Shown here one piece after another: positions 1 to 12,200 of a DNA stretch of 64,000 nucleotides. The notes under the pieces were generated by a model. That model ran no database searches. It was given only the letters and a program-made list of their open reading frames with translations, and was not told where the DNA came from. Both the position numbers and the translations under genes were made by a program. The number at the start of each line of letters is the position of its first letter. Position 1 is the stretch's first letter. Source of the stretch: Taeniopygia guttata (taxonomy: Eukaryota > Chordata > Aves > Passeriformes > Estrildidae); NCBI RefSeq assembly GCF_048771995.1, contig NC_133032.1, forward strand, positions 29,413,501 through 29,477,500, in the 5' to 3' direction.

Positions 1-816
1 TCATCTCTCCAGCTTTGGGAAGAGGAAAGCAACTGTCCTTTCGCTGCTTTCTAAAATGTCTTGACTGAAGAGATTAACAGTGCAGCAAGTTAGAGGTTAA
101 AAAAAAAAAAAGGTTATACCTTCATCAGAGAGCAATTTTACTATCTCCTCTTACCCACCACTGATTTGTAATTTGCACTGACAGGATTCCTGCCAACTAA
201 AGACACTACAAGTTAATGATATTAATTTCCCTCTGGTTCATCCTGAAAAAGATACCTGCAATAATAAAACCTCCATTGCTAGCTAGTTGTAGAGTGAGTT
301 CAGGAAGTAAATTAATATTTTTAAAATTAAAAGTTAAAGAACCAAAGGTTTGCAATATACCAATCACCAAATACTGGATGGCTTGATAACTGCATCAGAA
401 GATAATTTTTAATTTTTACTCTTTATCACAATATAGTGGATTTCAAGACCTAATATTGACTAATTATTAATAACTCCAGAGTAAAATTAAAATTATTTTC
501 ATTCTGGCCCCAAGTATTTACAGCGATCACTGTTTGATTTACAGCACCATTCAAGTATTAGTAGTATTGATGTAATGCAAACTGAGAGAGTGCAGTACAA
601 ACTCTAGTTCTCTGCAATTCTAGTAAAGCAACTGCTCCTTAAATGCATTAATTAGATGTTCCTGCCAAACCCAGCTCACACTGTCAGTCTAGCTGATTTC
701 AGTAAGACTATCTGTTGAGTGAGATTACTCACACAAGATGGAATCTGTAGGTCTAGACCCTTCCATCCTGATTTATAAAAGAAGCACATGAGTCTAAGCA
801 GGAATTTAACACTTAC
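1..816 (-). other. KANSL1L: KANSL1L intron 2 (5' part)
   Basis: AT-rich sequence downstream of the KANSL1L first coding exon. The splice donor GTAAGT reads on the minus strand from 816 to 811. I see no exon, repeat family or RNA gene in this stretch; the next KANSL1L exon lies outside the window. Confidence 0.8.
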
Positions 817-1892
817 GCTTCCACAGTCTGCTCCTCACCATCTTCATCTGAGCTGCTACAGGTTGCATCAGAGTCCAGGTCCTTCTCCACGCGAGACAGC
901 AGCCCTCCAGTAGAAAGTGCAAAGCCACGGATTTCACCCGGTGCGATGCTAACTCCGTTCTGTACATCCACGCTCAAACTACTCTCCGGAGTAGTTGTGT
1001 TGTTTTCCGGCCAACCTTCAGTGCATCTGAGGGAGCTATTGCTCAAAAATCTAGCTGGCTCACGGAAAACCTTCATTCTCTGAAGCTGATGTTTCACAAA
1101 GCATTTCAGCTGGTGATCAGAGTGTTTGACAACATGCTTTGCCAGAAGCATTTGTAAACGCTTCTGAGTTCTTTTGGCGCGACTGATTTCCATTTGTTGC
1201 TTAGTGACACACTGGAGTAAGTGAGCATACACCTCCTCCTGGGTGCAGCTCGAAATCCCTTCTGAAGGCCCGTGAAGAATTTGGTGTAATAAATCCCCTT
1301 TTATTGTTTCAGTGCGGACTTCCAAAGCCCTACCCAAAACCCCATTCTTCTTGTACCATTTACCATTTAAAAGTTGCATTTCTTCTGTGTTAGCGGATTC
1401 AGTTACACTTGAACCTGAAAGTCTCTGCATTCCTGCCAAGTTTGGAGATGTGGTCTCTGAAAACGCTGCCCCTTTCACCTGTTGCTCAGGTTCTGAATGA
1501 CTAATATGACCAAATGATGCGTCAGCCCCATTATGTAATGACTTTCTCATCTTGGAGCAGTCAGGGTCTCCCGTTTTTGTTTGCTTACCAGTTTTGTTGT
1601 TAAATGCAGAATTTGTACCCATTAACAAGACAGACTGATAGCACTTGGAGGATGGTGGGGAACCAAAATGCTGCACACTGAACATGTCATTCCTGAGGTT
1701 GGGCTCAGCAGTGGAGAACCCCAGGACTGAGCAAGTAATCCGTGCGATGGAGTCCTCTTTTATCTTCTCTTCCACTGCTCTGGAATTTTCCATGCACAAA
1801 GCTGTATCAGACTCCATAGCTCTAGAGGACAAAGAAGGTGACAAGTGGATACCATGACCTTTTGTTGTTGCCTCTCTGAGAGCTGGTGTCAT
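817..1892 (-). CDS. KANSL1L: KANSL1L first coding exon (partial gene)
   Basis: Encodes the first 358 codons plus two bases of KAT8 regulatory NSL complex subunit 1-like protein, a paralogue of KANSL1, the scaffold of the NSL histone H4 acetyltransferase complex. The start MTPALREATTKG is nearly identical to the human N-terminus as I remember it. The exon also holds the conserved basic helical stretch QKRLQMLLAKHVVKH (about residues 240-255), likely a coiled coil, and the acidic motif LDSDATCSSSDEDGEE near its end. The ATG has A at -3. The exon probably begins at 1922, after an acceptor ending TTTTCAG, which leaves a 30-base leader segment here. It ends at 817 before GTAAGT, phase 2. The remaining two-thirds of the protein, including the C-terminal PEHE region, lies beyond the window. 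The function is inferred from the family; the paralogue's own role is poorly known. Confidence 0.95.
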
Positions 1893-1922
1893 TATAGCTA
1901 CGGTAGGTAGTTTACAGCAAAC

Positions 1923-4900
1923 CTGAAAATAACATGGGCCATGTAAATTTTCTCATTTTCATGACACAGTACAAATACAACAACTCTGTTAAGACATTTC
2001 ATTCTCTCAACATCATTCAAAAATTCCATACAAAGGGACGTTATCTAAAGAACACAGACTATGTTGCCTCCCAAGTCAAATAAAAACACCCTTTCTCTTT
2101 TTTCTTTATTTCATTCAGAAGCTGTTCCATACACAATGAAAGCCTTTACATCTCAGGGGAATAACTGTTCATACCTCATTTCATTTTTGATTCTATCAGT
2201 CTGAGAAATAAGACCCAAAAAGTTCATCTAACCTTGCCCAAACTAAAAAACATGACCTTGAGCAATGTGACTGGCACTGTTGTGAGAAACAGATTTACTG
2301 TAAATCTATATAAAGAAAGCATTTGATGAATTATTATATATTCTTATAAATACACATTAGAAACCAATCAACAAGGCTAATGCTTTCAAAATAGAAAACT
2401 CTAAGTTCTGAAGTTTCCTACCAAAACAGAATTCTTTCCTGTGCCTTTGGATACCACTCTATTCATGAGGCACTGTCTGTGTAATACACACAGATTATTT
2501 TTCATAACAAATTGAGAAATGACAGTTCTCATTGACAAATCCTTTTGCTTGTGTCTTGCCAATTAACAAAGGGCTCCCAGACTTTGGGATCAAAAGACCA
2601 ATGTCAACCTTCACCCCTTCCTGTCAGCAGCTAAGCTGCCAAGTCATACTGTATCTACTCAGAATCACAGAATAATGAGGTTGGGAGAGACCTCTAAGAT
2701 CATCAAGTCCAACCTATGCCCTAACACCTCCAAGCAGGAATCACTTGCACCCTACTTACAGTTTTGTTTAGGAGATGGTTAAATAAACCCAATAAATGAC
2801 TTAATTGAACATGGCCTGCAGAAGCCTGAAAGGTAAGTTCCTGTCAGCTCTTCATTAAGAAGCTAGAGACAAAAGCAGAAACCGTATGAGAGCAGTAGCA
2901 AAAGTGAGTGCAGCACAGCAATGCCACAGTAAATTCTGTTGAACTGTGTACTACTTGAGCAGAACTTGCACCGCCCTCCTTTTAATGTCTCCAGTTTCCT
3001 TGATCTCCACAGTAACTGCCTAGCTCAGCAACTTCCAATGCACAGACCCCATAAGGGGTCAATGATTCTGAGACTGCCACATATGGTTCTTAAGAAAAGA
3101 TCTGTCTGAAGCCTCAGCTTGTTTATAACTACAGTTTTTTTGCACTGAAGGTGCAAACATTAAAGTGAGACGTGGGAACCTAGAGAGCTGAGCAATACCA
3201 GTTCGGATACCTGCTCCTTAACCCTCAAAAAGTGAAGCAAAGCATAGGGAGCCACATGCTCCAGTACTGCCTTACCACTTTCTGTGTGCTTTATTCACCT
3301 TTCACTGCTCCATGTGTACTTTATCCATAAGATTTTTATCTCTGCACATCACGCTCCTAGCATCACTGGCACCAGGTTTGGTGGTCCTACTGCTAATTGT
3401 AAATTATACCATTAAAATCCCCAGGATTTTAACCTTTATAAATAAGCCAGTAACTTCAGCCTAAAGAGGAGCTCAGCACAAAGGCCTCCCAGTGGACAGC
3501 TGTTCAGGAAGAACCCCATTCTAGGATTAGACAGGTGAATACACTGTTGAGAGCTGAAGCTCCAAATCTTAAGTGCTCTGGTGACTCAGTAATGCTCTCA
3601 GCACCTGGCTGACTCGTGTCTTTCCTCTTGTAAAGTCTAGCAGGCCTGCAAATTTGTAAATCCAAAGAAGTGTGAATTCAGACAGCAATGACTCCCTGGC
3701 CCTTACATAACGGCAAATAACTAGAGCAAGTCAGAGCAAACTGTGCATGGCTAAAACATAAGGGGAGAGAATTGAACAGTTCCCCTGTGGGGTTAATGTG
3801 AGCTCAGGAGTCCCTGTGTTTGACCTCTTCCTGAGAATTCCAAGAAGCTCTCCAAGAAGAGCACCATCAGCCTGGGATCTACATTCACCCAACAATGTAT
3901 TTATAACTGTTCCAACTTTACCATCCACCTCCCTTAGTCTGAGTGTTTAGCAGGCACAGGTTGCTACTCCTGAAACCCAGGAAACATCCACACACAGTGG
4001 AGCTGTTAAGGCAAAAAAAGTACTTTGGAGATGTGGATCACATACCTGTATGAAGATGGAGGTTATTCAAAGAACTGGCAGCACAAAACTTTACAGTGCT
4101 GTGTTTTAACTCCATCACATTCCCTCAAATACCACATACTCTTTTGGTACAGTTTCAAATTTCCAAAACTGCAATGAATACCATTACCAACTTTTTTTTC
4201 ATCTGGGGGACTTCTTTTTAACTCTTCTAGGGGAAAGAGGGGAAGAATCAAAACACTCTCATGTGGAACACAAACACTGAACTAAACAGCATTGACAAAT
4301 CACTCATTTAGAGTGCCCGACCAAGTATGCTTCAACTACAAAGCAGCTAAAAAATAAATAAAATGCCTTTTAAGGGGGAAATCACTCAATTAATCCTTTA
4401 CCCAGCAACTTGGAAATTTCATATCGTGTTTCTGCCCTGAAGATAGTGTGAGACACTCAGGTGTGCTCATCTCACTACAGTGACATCAAAAAGAACTTAT
4501 AAAAGCTGGTACTGCCACAGTGTCCAGCCCTTGGCATTTCTCCAAGAAGTTCACACACACACAAAAATGTCATAGGTACAGAAGCAAAACAAAGTATCTG
4601 CATAAAAAAAAAAATAAACAAATTTTAGTACAAGTACTTGGCTTGACAAAAGTTATACAATTTACATTTTTACACATTTTATTTAATTTTGGCAGAAAGC
4701 TGCAAAAATTATTTAATTACACCCGTATTGGAAGTGAGCTTCCAGAGCAAACCCTAGTATCTTGGAGGGAGGAAAAAAAATAAAGGCAAAGAAGGAGGGA
4801 AGACAAGTACTGCAAAATGGTACACCAGAAAAGTACTTTCCTTCTGGAAAAAGCTTTTTTGTCACAGGTAAACCATTTCACAGATTTCTTTTGCATCGTG

Positions 4901-7600
4901 TTATTACTTGAGGTTTCAAAACCAGAACAACTGAAATTCTGCTAAACTGGCAAGCAGTTTGTTTTTCATCTACTGAATAAACATTCACTTGAAAGACTAA
5001 AAAGTACTGTAAAATGAAAAACTGACATTAAATAAGTACTAGGGAAGGGAAGAAACAAGTACCAGACAAACAAAGTAAAGCAACTGATGTTTAAAGTGAC
5101 TTTATGCTTATCCTCCCCTAATGCCTTAATTATCCAGGAGGAGAGAGCTGGGAATTGCAGTTTACCACAGCCAGACCTGCACCCTGCTCCCTTCCACCAC
5201 TGTAGCTACAAGTTCCTAATCCCCCAGTGGCTCCCACTCCTCTACCTTTCTTCTCCCTCTGCTGATTTCTTTTCCTCTCTTGACACTTCTTCCTTATACC
5301 CCGTCCCCAAATTCTCAACAGAATTTGCCTAAATCCTCAAACTAGTGTCTTCATGTTGTGATTAGCAGCACTCTTTTAAAAGAAACACAACAAAACCCCG
5401 CCACAACCCTGCACACAGGGTGGCACTCCCTCCCTTCCCAGCTTTTGTTTACAGTCCTTTCACTTTTTTGACTCTTCTCCCCCTTGCATAACACTATCAC
5501 TTTGGTTACACAACACTGCAGACAGTGTTCTGGGGGATTTTTGCTTGGGGGGGAAGATTGCTTTGTCTTTTTGTAGATTTTTTTGTTTGTGATCTTTTCG
5601 TGTCCAATGACAATAAAACTTCACTTGCAAGAGGCTTTTTAAAGCTCCTCTGTAGCAGCCTTCTCTCCTTGTAAATTGAGTCATTTTTCTTCAGCATAAA
5701 CACCTGAAATTTTCTTCTTAATAATGAGATTCCTCGGGACCAGAAGGAGATTTTCATGATTATTTATTTTTGTTTTGAAACTCAGAAGCCTACAAACAAC
5801 ATTTTAAATGAATATGAGTGTTTCCAGTTTATTCACAGATAAACAGTGTTTCAGATAAGCCAACTTCCACTGTTTATTTCTTGCATAGATGGCATTTCAA
5901 AAGCAAAGCAAAGTCCCTGACAGCAGACAGCCTCTGGTGAAACATCCAAAATTAATCTCAACAAGAATGCTCAAAAATACTGTATTTCAACTTCTTTTAA
6001 GACCTCTAAGAGACAACCTGCAGAAGAGAGGGCAGCTACACAAAGGCAAATTGCAACACAACTGCCAAAACCTGGTTTCCTACAGCTTCGTGCTGCTTGT
6101 CCTGTAATCCCCAGCTCCTCCTGGGCAGTCTTCCTGATAATCACTGGACAAAAATAAAGTGCTCTGGCAGGCAGGCACTGCTGCAGCACTGCCTCAGCCG
6201 AGCGCAGCGCACGGGACCTGAGCCTGGCCAGCTTCTGCAAGCCTTGCCTGGTGGGAGGCAGCCCTCAGCCTTTAACTACCCCTCCCAAGTTTTGGAAAAC
6301 CTACTGGATTGTAGTGATTTCTAAGAATAGCAAGAACAGCTTGATAGCACAGTCTGCATTTTCTCATGGAATAGTCTGCAGCAACGACCGTAAAAAAGAT
6401 ATTTGTCCCACTGGGCATGTCCTGGTTAGGAGTATGAAAGGAAAAGGAAAGAAGCCTATGTATAATAACACACCTGGGACCAGCCTTTAAGAGTGAAAAA
6501 AAAAATCACTTCAGTAGGCAGCTTTTGTTTCCACTTCAAAAGCAGACCAGTTACTCATGATGTGTATTTAAGCATTTTAGTATTTTGTTCTATTAATAGA
6601 TTGGGAAAAACCCATAAACCCAAACAGGATTATGTGGAGAGTCTCAACGTTCAGCAGCGCTCACAGTGCAGGCACAACTATCCAACAAAACACACTAGTG
6701 TTCTGTACACCTCAGAAGATATAAAAACAAATTCCTCCTATTTAGGAAAAAAAACCCCAAAAAACCCCACCAAAATACAGCACACCACCTCCCCACAAAA
6801 GGATCTCTCTGAACACTAGGAGATCTCCATTTAAGGCAGACCACCCAAAGTGTGAATCATAAAAAACATCCAAAAGAAGGCACTTCAAGTGGAACTCATC
6901 AGTACTCATTTATGGCAAAATCCACGACTCATTAGAATATCTGAGCATGTTTGTTTTCCTCCTTGTTCAGATCTGATCTGAACAGAGAATCAATATAATT
7001 TCCAATTTTACTACCACGTTATCAACTAATTCTTGTTCAGTCTATAACACTATATTTGCAAAGCAACATCTGAAGTAATTTTTAGTATATGTTAGATTCT
7101 TTCTGTAGTACAACAGGTGCCTCTGTAAGAAAGCTGCACATATGTCTCTAACAGAAATATCTACAATACCTTCTGGTACCTTTCATCGTAATTCCGTGTC
7201 AATATTTCGGTGATACTTTAGAATTTCAGCCTTGGAAGAGAGGGCTATAAAAGCTGGTCTTAAATGAGACCCACTCAGCTCTTAAGACACTAATTAAAGT
7301 GACTGGAATTTAAGCTCCTCAGAATATTCCCCAGGATTTCAAACCATGGACCAATACAGCAGGAGAGGCCTAAGGCACACAGACTGCTTTCTGAGATGGT
7401 ACATCCATCAGTGCAATTTTTAGTATTTCTTTTTTATTAAACTAGAACAAAAAGGAAGTATTTACCCTTCGACAAAAGGCATACTTTAATAATTTGTATT
7501 TTTAATCGGCTCACATTGCAAATTGGAAATTAAAAATCTAATTTCCTATTAGAGAGGGGTAGGTTCGGAATACCTCAGTCACTGCTACGTTTTTTTTGGG
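1923..7600 (-). other. KANSL1L: KANSL1L intron 1 (leader intron)
   Basis: Lies between the CpG-island promoter and the first coding exon. It is AT-rich with short A and T runs. Apart from one CR1 fragment I see no conserved coding exon; the open frames here are short and match no family I know. Confidence 0.7.
2661..2740 (-). mobile_element. CR1 LINE 3'-end fragment
   Basis: The plus strand reads AGAATCACAGAATAATGAGG, then a GTTGGGAGAGACCTCTAAGA-type stretch and a CAAGTCCAACC motif. This is the reverse complement of an avian CR1 3' untranslated end. Only about 80 bp remain, a typical severe 5' truncation. Confidence 0.8.
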
Positions 7601-7639
7601 GGGGAAAGAGAAGCTTCGTTTTGCAAAAAGCGGATGGAA

Positions 7640-8590
7640 AGCCTAGCTGAGGAGCAGAGAAGCTCTCAAGGCAGGCCGCAGGACGTGGATCCGAGCGGCT
7701 CCCCACAGCTTTGCTAACCACTCCGGCCGCAGTGCCCAGCTCTGTGGGCGGTGCGCGGTGTGGGAAGCGTGGCCCGGGGTGCCCCGAGGCACACAGCCCG
7801 CGGGCACAACAATCCGCTGGTTGATCACCAGCGGTGAGTTTCCATCGCTGTTCAAATCCCGGCTGGGACGCGCGGGGGGGCGCGGAGCGGCCCCGCCCCG
7901 CCCTCGCCTCACAGCGCCGGCCCCGCCCCGCCGCGCGCACGGACCGTTACCCCCCGCGCCGCCCCGCCCCCACCCCGCGCATGCGCACCCGCCACTCCCG
8001 CCGCGGGAACCAACCGCCGCCCGGCCCCTCCGTGCCCCCGCCGCCTCACGGCGCCCCGCCGCGCCGCGCCCCGCGCTTGCCTCCGCGTCCGGCGGCTTCT
8101 CCGCAGCGGCACCGGCGCCGCCTCAAGCCCGCACCGCACGGCGCTCGCCACGGCTCACACTGCCGCTCTTGAAGAGTCCGCGCCCACCTAAAGCGCAGCG
8201 CGGCGGGGCGGAGCCTCCCCCGCTCCTCAGGGGGAGGAGCGCGGCCAATCCGGGGCGCCGAGGGGGCGTGGCTCGGGCCGGGGGCGTGGCCTCCCGCCAT
8301 TGGCGGAGCCGCGCCTGACGCGCGGACACCGCCCTCCCCTCACCCCGCGCGCCGGGGCCGTGAGGGCGGGCAGGCGGCGGCGCCGCTCCCCGCTCCGGAC
8401 CGCTTCAACTCTTACCGCCCAGCACGGTAAAAAGCTAAAAACACTTCTAAACACGCACCTTCCCAGAGCTATCGCCAATAAGCAGCCCTCAAGTTCGCCT
8501 GCATCACATTGCCCCCCTTCCGACTCCCCCTCAGCGCCCTGAGGTAAACACGGGCACGGAAGGAGAAGCCCCGTTTCCCCGCGGGCTTTG
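7640..8590 (-). promoter_or_regulatory. KANSL1L: CpG island, probable KANSL1L promoter
   Basis: A dense CpG stretch of about 950 bp in otherwise AT-rich DNA, upstream of the KANSL1L coding exon and just past the ACADL 3' end. It should contain the non-coding KANSL1L exon 1. I cannot fix that exon: minus-strand donor candidates include GTAAGAG at 8415-8409 and GTGAGG at about 8046. Open frames inside it are composition artefacts. Divergent plus-strand transcription is possible but unsupported here. Confidence 0.75.
8204..8306. promoter_or_regulatory. KANSL1L: Core promoter element cluster (CCAAT and GC boxes)
   Basis: Contains a CCAAT box on the plus strand (8245-8249) and one on the minus strand (8303-8299). 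The second lies inside the symmetric sequence CCGCCATTGGCGG (8294-8306). Two identical GC-type boxes GGGGCGTGGC sit at 8263-8272 and 8281-8290, and GGGGCGGAGC lies near 8204. NF-Y and Sp/KLF binding is inferred from these motifs. If this cluster is the core promoter, KANSL1L transcription begins just to its left. Confidence 0.5.
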
Positions 8591-8609
8591 AAGTAACCGC
8601 AGAACGCAT

Positions 8610-9185
8610 GAGATTGCATAGAAATGCTTTATTATGTTTGCTTGACCAAAGTAATTAAAATAAGGCATTCCGGGTTAGATGTAAACATAGAGGTCAGCTG
8701 TGCAGCAGGTGCCTGCTGCACAGTGAGCAGGTGTACGGCAACAACAGCAAGTGTCAAGTTCTGCTTCTCAAGGGGAAATACAAATTCAAAGTTACATTAA
8801 TATTTAATTTTGTTTATTTGTTATGAATATGGTTCTCTCAATATTTGATTCTGACAAGCGGGGTTTGGATTCACCACAATGGGTTCAAGTCTGAAAGACC
8901 AAGCTACCCAATGTTCCAGAGATAAAACTGCCTTTCACCACACCAGCTCTTGTCACACAGAGAACTATTCCGTGTTGTACAAAGACATTTAAATTTTAAG
9001 TTCATTAAATATTAGATATCCTGCATGTGAGCACACTTATTGCTAACATGTGCTTTAAGTGTCACTTCCTTTAAAGAACATTATACAGCATATTTATATT
9101 ACTTACATTCTGATGTCTGATTTTATGCCATATATTAACATAGGAAAGGATTCTACAAGACTCTGCAAAGTAGTAAGCATCTTCC
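8610..9185 (-). other. ACADL: ACADL 3' untranslated region
   Basis: About 575 bases from the stop codon to the expected cleavage point. An internal AATAAA (minus strand, 8818-8813) may give a shorter form; the signal at 8633-8628 is the last one before the CpG island. Confidence 0.7.
8628..8633 (-). terminator. ACADL: ACADL poly(A) signal AATAAA
   Basis: The minus strand reads CATAATAAAGCATTTC. Cleavage is expected 10-30 bases on, near 8600-8618, which is the edge of the KANSL1L CpG island. Confidence 0.65.
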
Positions 9186-9279
9186 CTACTTGTCACTGAC
9201 AATGTCTCTAGCAATAAGTTCTTTCATTATTTCATTGGTACCACCATAGATTGGCTGAACACGGGCATCCACAAAAGCT
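9186..9279 (-). CDS. ACADL: ACADL exon 11 (last coding exon)
   Basis: Acceptor CTCCCTCAG. It encodes the end of signature 2 (AFVD), then [20 protein letters not shown] and the C-terminus DIVSDK before TAG. Human ends EIVFDK. Confidence 0.95.
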
Positions 9280-12200
9280 CTGAGGGAGGAAAAAACAAAA
9301 CAAGGAAATATTACAAACAACTCCTCAAAATGACCACACAACCAAAAAAAAAAAAGAGAGCATTTTATTTTTAGAGATCCCTCTTTTTAAAGTATACTCT
9401 TCCCATTGATAAAGTAGTTCTTATTTTCTAAGAGGGTTCAACTACCTAGACTATTACAACTTTCCAGGGTGCTGTGTTCCAAACCAGGAACTGGGTCAGC
9501 ATCTCTTCCCTGTTTGTTTATAGTGTAAAGTCTCCACTACTGCCTCTAATTAAACAAACAAAAAAAAAAAAAAGCCCTATAAACCAAGAAGACTTCTGCT
9601 ACTACTCCACTCCCAATTCTTGTTCCTGGTGACAGCACACAGGATGATGACAGAGCTTTTCCATCTTCATTCTGCTTCATCACACAGGAGTAATTTGGCA
9701 TTCTCTGGAAACATACATATTACTGGATCATAGAGATAATAAAACCCTCTGTGAGGAACTACTGTACACACAGACAAGCAGGGGTTCAAGGACACCCCAA
9801 ACTGGCCTTCCTTTAACAAGACAGCGCAGATCACTCAAAAATTACACTCAATGAAAACATGGAGGAACAAGTTATTTTAAAGCAACATTTCATACTTAAT
9901 GTATTTAGAATTTAAATAAAATCTAAACCTCTTCAGTTAAAAAAAATAGCTTACTTATCACAGCTGCACAGCAGTCCTGTGTTTGTGCTATTTCTACTGT
10001 CAGATTACCACCTCTTTGATTTATTAATTAAAAACAGCACCAAAATCTCCACTTGGTGTGTCGCACAGCCTGTAAACAAACTTCACAGATAATATATGAG
10101 GATATATACAAAAGCCCCATAAATGTCTCTGAATTCATAAAGTCAGAAAAGAATGGGAATAGCAAATTTCTTTTTCTACATATCAATCCCTTAACTTCTT
10201 CATTTTAAAATGTGTAAAAAATCTGACTGTAGCCAGTTATGATCTTGATTTAATGATCTGATACTCAGTGGTAGCTGACCAACGCATTTTCTTCACCCAT
10301 ATGCATTTAATTTCAGATAAAACATAAAACTAGCTCTCCTCATTTCTACTTTTATAGTTTTGCTTCTTTTTTTTTTTTTTCAATTAACATTTTCTTCTAA
10401 AAACCCAACTTCTCTTTTGTGAAAAAAAAAAAAAAGACAATAATTGCTGAACAGGTTTTGTGTTTTTTTGAAGAATCAAAACAAAGCCTTCCTGCAGACA
10501 TCTGTACAGTAGATTCCCTTTCAGTTAAACATGAGAAAAGGAACACTAAATCACTACTAACACTAAACAACTAACACAGAGATGCAAAAGAAGTGCCTCA
10601 TTTGACTTTGCTGGTAATCTCTCATCACACAATCTGAAATGTTACACTTACTTTGCAATTGGATACTCCCACATGTACCCCCATCCTCCGTGCATTTGTA
10701 CACACTGGGTAGCTACGCTGTTTTGGAGATCAGAACACCTTAAATGGCCAAAAGGAAATTTGCTTTTAGAAGGACATTATATTACAAAATATAAAGATAT
10801 GGTAACAAGACAAAAACATAACCTGATTAGTAAGAAATAAAGACTGCTCAATTTAATGCATTAAAGGTTTGTTCCCTTTATGGGACAGCTTTTGGAGAAG
10901 GAAAGGTTTCAAAACAGACAGACTTGTTTACATTTCTCACAGGCCAAGAGAATTCTTTTGTGAAGGAAGTTGATACAGTCTTTTCTTGCCAAATCCCTCA
11001 GCTTTGTCAGAAATTAACAATAAACCAGGCTTCCCCCCACCACTGCCATTAGCAACACACAGGGATACTCTTTGAGCATAATCATCACCTGTGCATAATT
11101 TATTTTCTGCAATAAACTTTCCCAATAACCTTTTCTGCAATAGCTTTCAATTCTAAACATACTGTAATTCTCCAACAGCATTTGCTGACCACAAAATATG
11201 GATTTAATAGCACAAAATAAAAATTAATTGCACTGGAAGCTCAAGCTGTAGTTAGAAGACATGAAAAAAAAACACTTTCTAATCATGCAGCTATCAGTGG
11301 CAACTGAAGAAATGAAAATGAAAAGCCAATTGCTTCTCCTTTTCCCCAAGCCATCCCCTCTTTCATTTAAATCCTTACAGCTTATTGTATCAACTGTAAT
11401 TCTGCAGCTGTGAGTTACTGCAATTGCCTTTCCTAAGTATATTCTCAAATTCTTTTAGGTATGTACCACAACCTGTCACCACAAGAAAAACCAAACCAAA
11501 ACAACCCTACAGACCATTTCCAGATATAAAAAAGAGATGCACAAATCAGGTTTTAAAATCCTTCAAGGCTCTAACTCAAGTCATTGACTACACAAGAAGT
11601 TTGAAGGAAAATTTGAGACTGGAGTGAATCTCCCAGTACGTTAGGGAATAAAGCATAAAAAATTCTACATTAAAGGATTTTCTAGACCATTTAAGTGAGT
11701 CTTATGGAAGGGTCACAGGGACACCACCGGGGAAAGAGGAAATCCACAACAAATTATGGTGGTAAACAGCTGTGAAAGTGAAGGATTTTCAAAAGCCATG
11801 CTTAGGGAAATTTGTTGAGGAACCGAGTCCGCATATCTCAGCTGGCATTAGTTCTTTCCTCCTCCTCAAAACAAAATGCCTCTGCTTCTGTACCTGGTAC
11901 TTCTAGGTAATCACTGCCAGGAATAGTACTCAAAACCCTTCCTTCCATTGTAAATATTTCTGCTCATTTCCTCTATACTCATTTTGAAAAGCCTAAAAAC
12001 TGTAAGCATGTGTATCTTCTATTCATTTCTTTGCTCATGTCTCACGTGGGTTTTTTTCTCCCATCTGTGCAATGAACTTTAACTATATCAATTCATGTAC
12101 CACTACCTTAGATATTTCCAGTTGTACAGGGTGAGGGAGAAGTAGTTCTGGACAATACAGGAAAGCACTTTTTCAGTCTCCATTACAGCAATAGCTGTAG

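Noticed and set aside
5087-6324. Clustered short open frames in KANSL1L intron 1
   Set aside because: None resembles a known protein, splice-site context is lacking, and frames overlap on both strands.
7575-8619. Several Arg/Pro/Ala-rich open frames on both strands
   Set aside because: They overlap one another in many frames inside the CpG island; low stop-codon density there follows from base composition.
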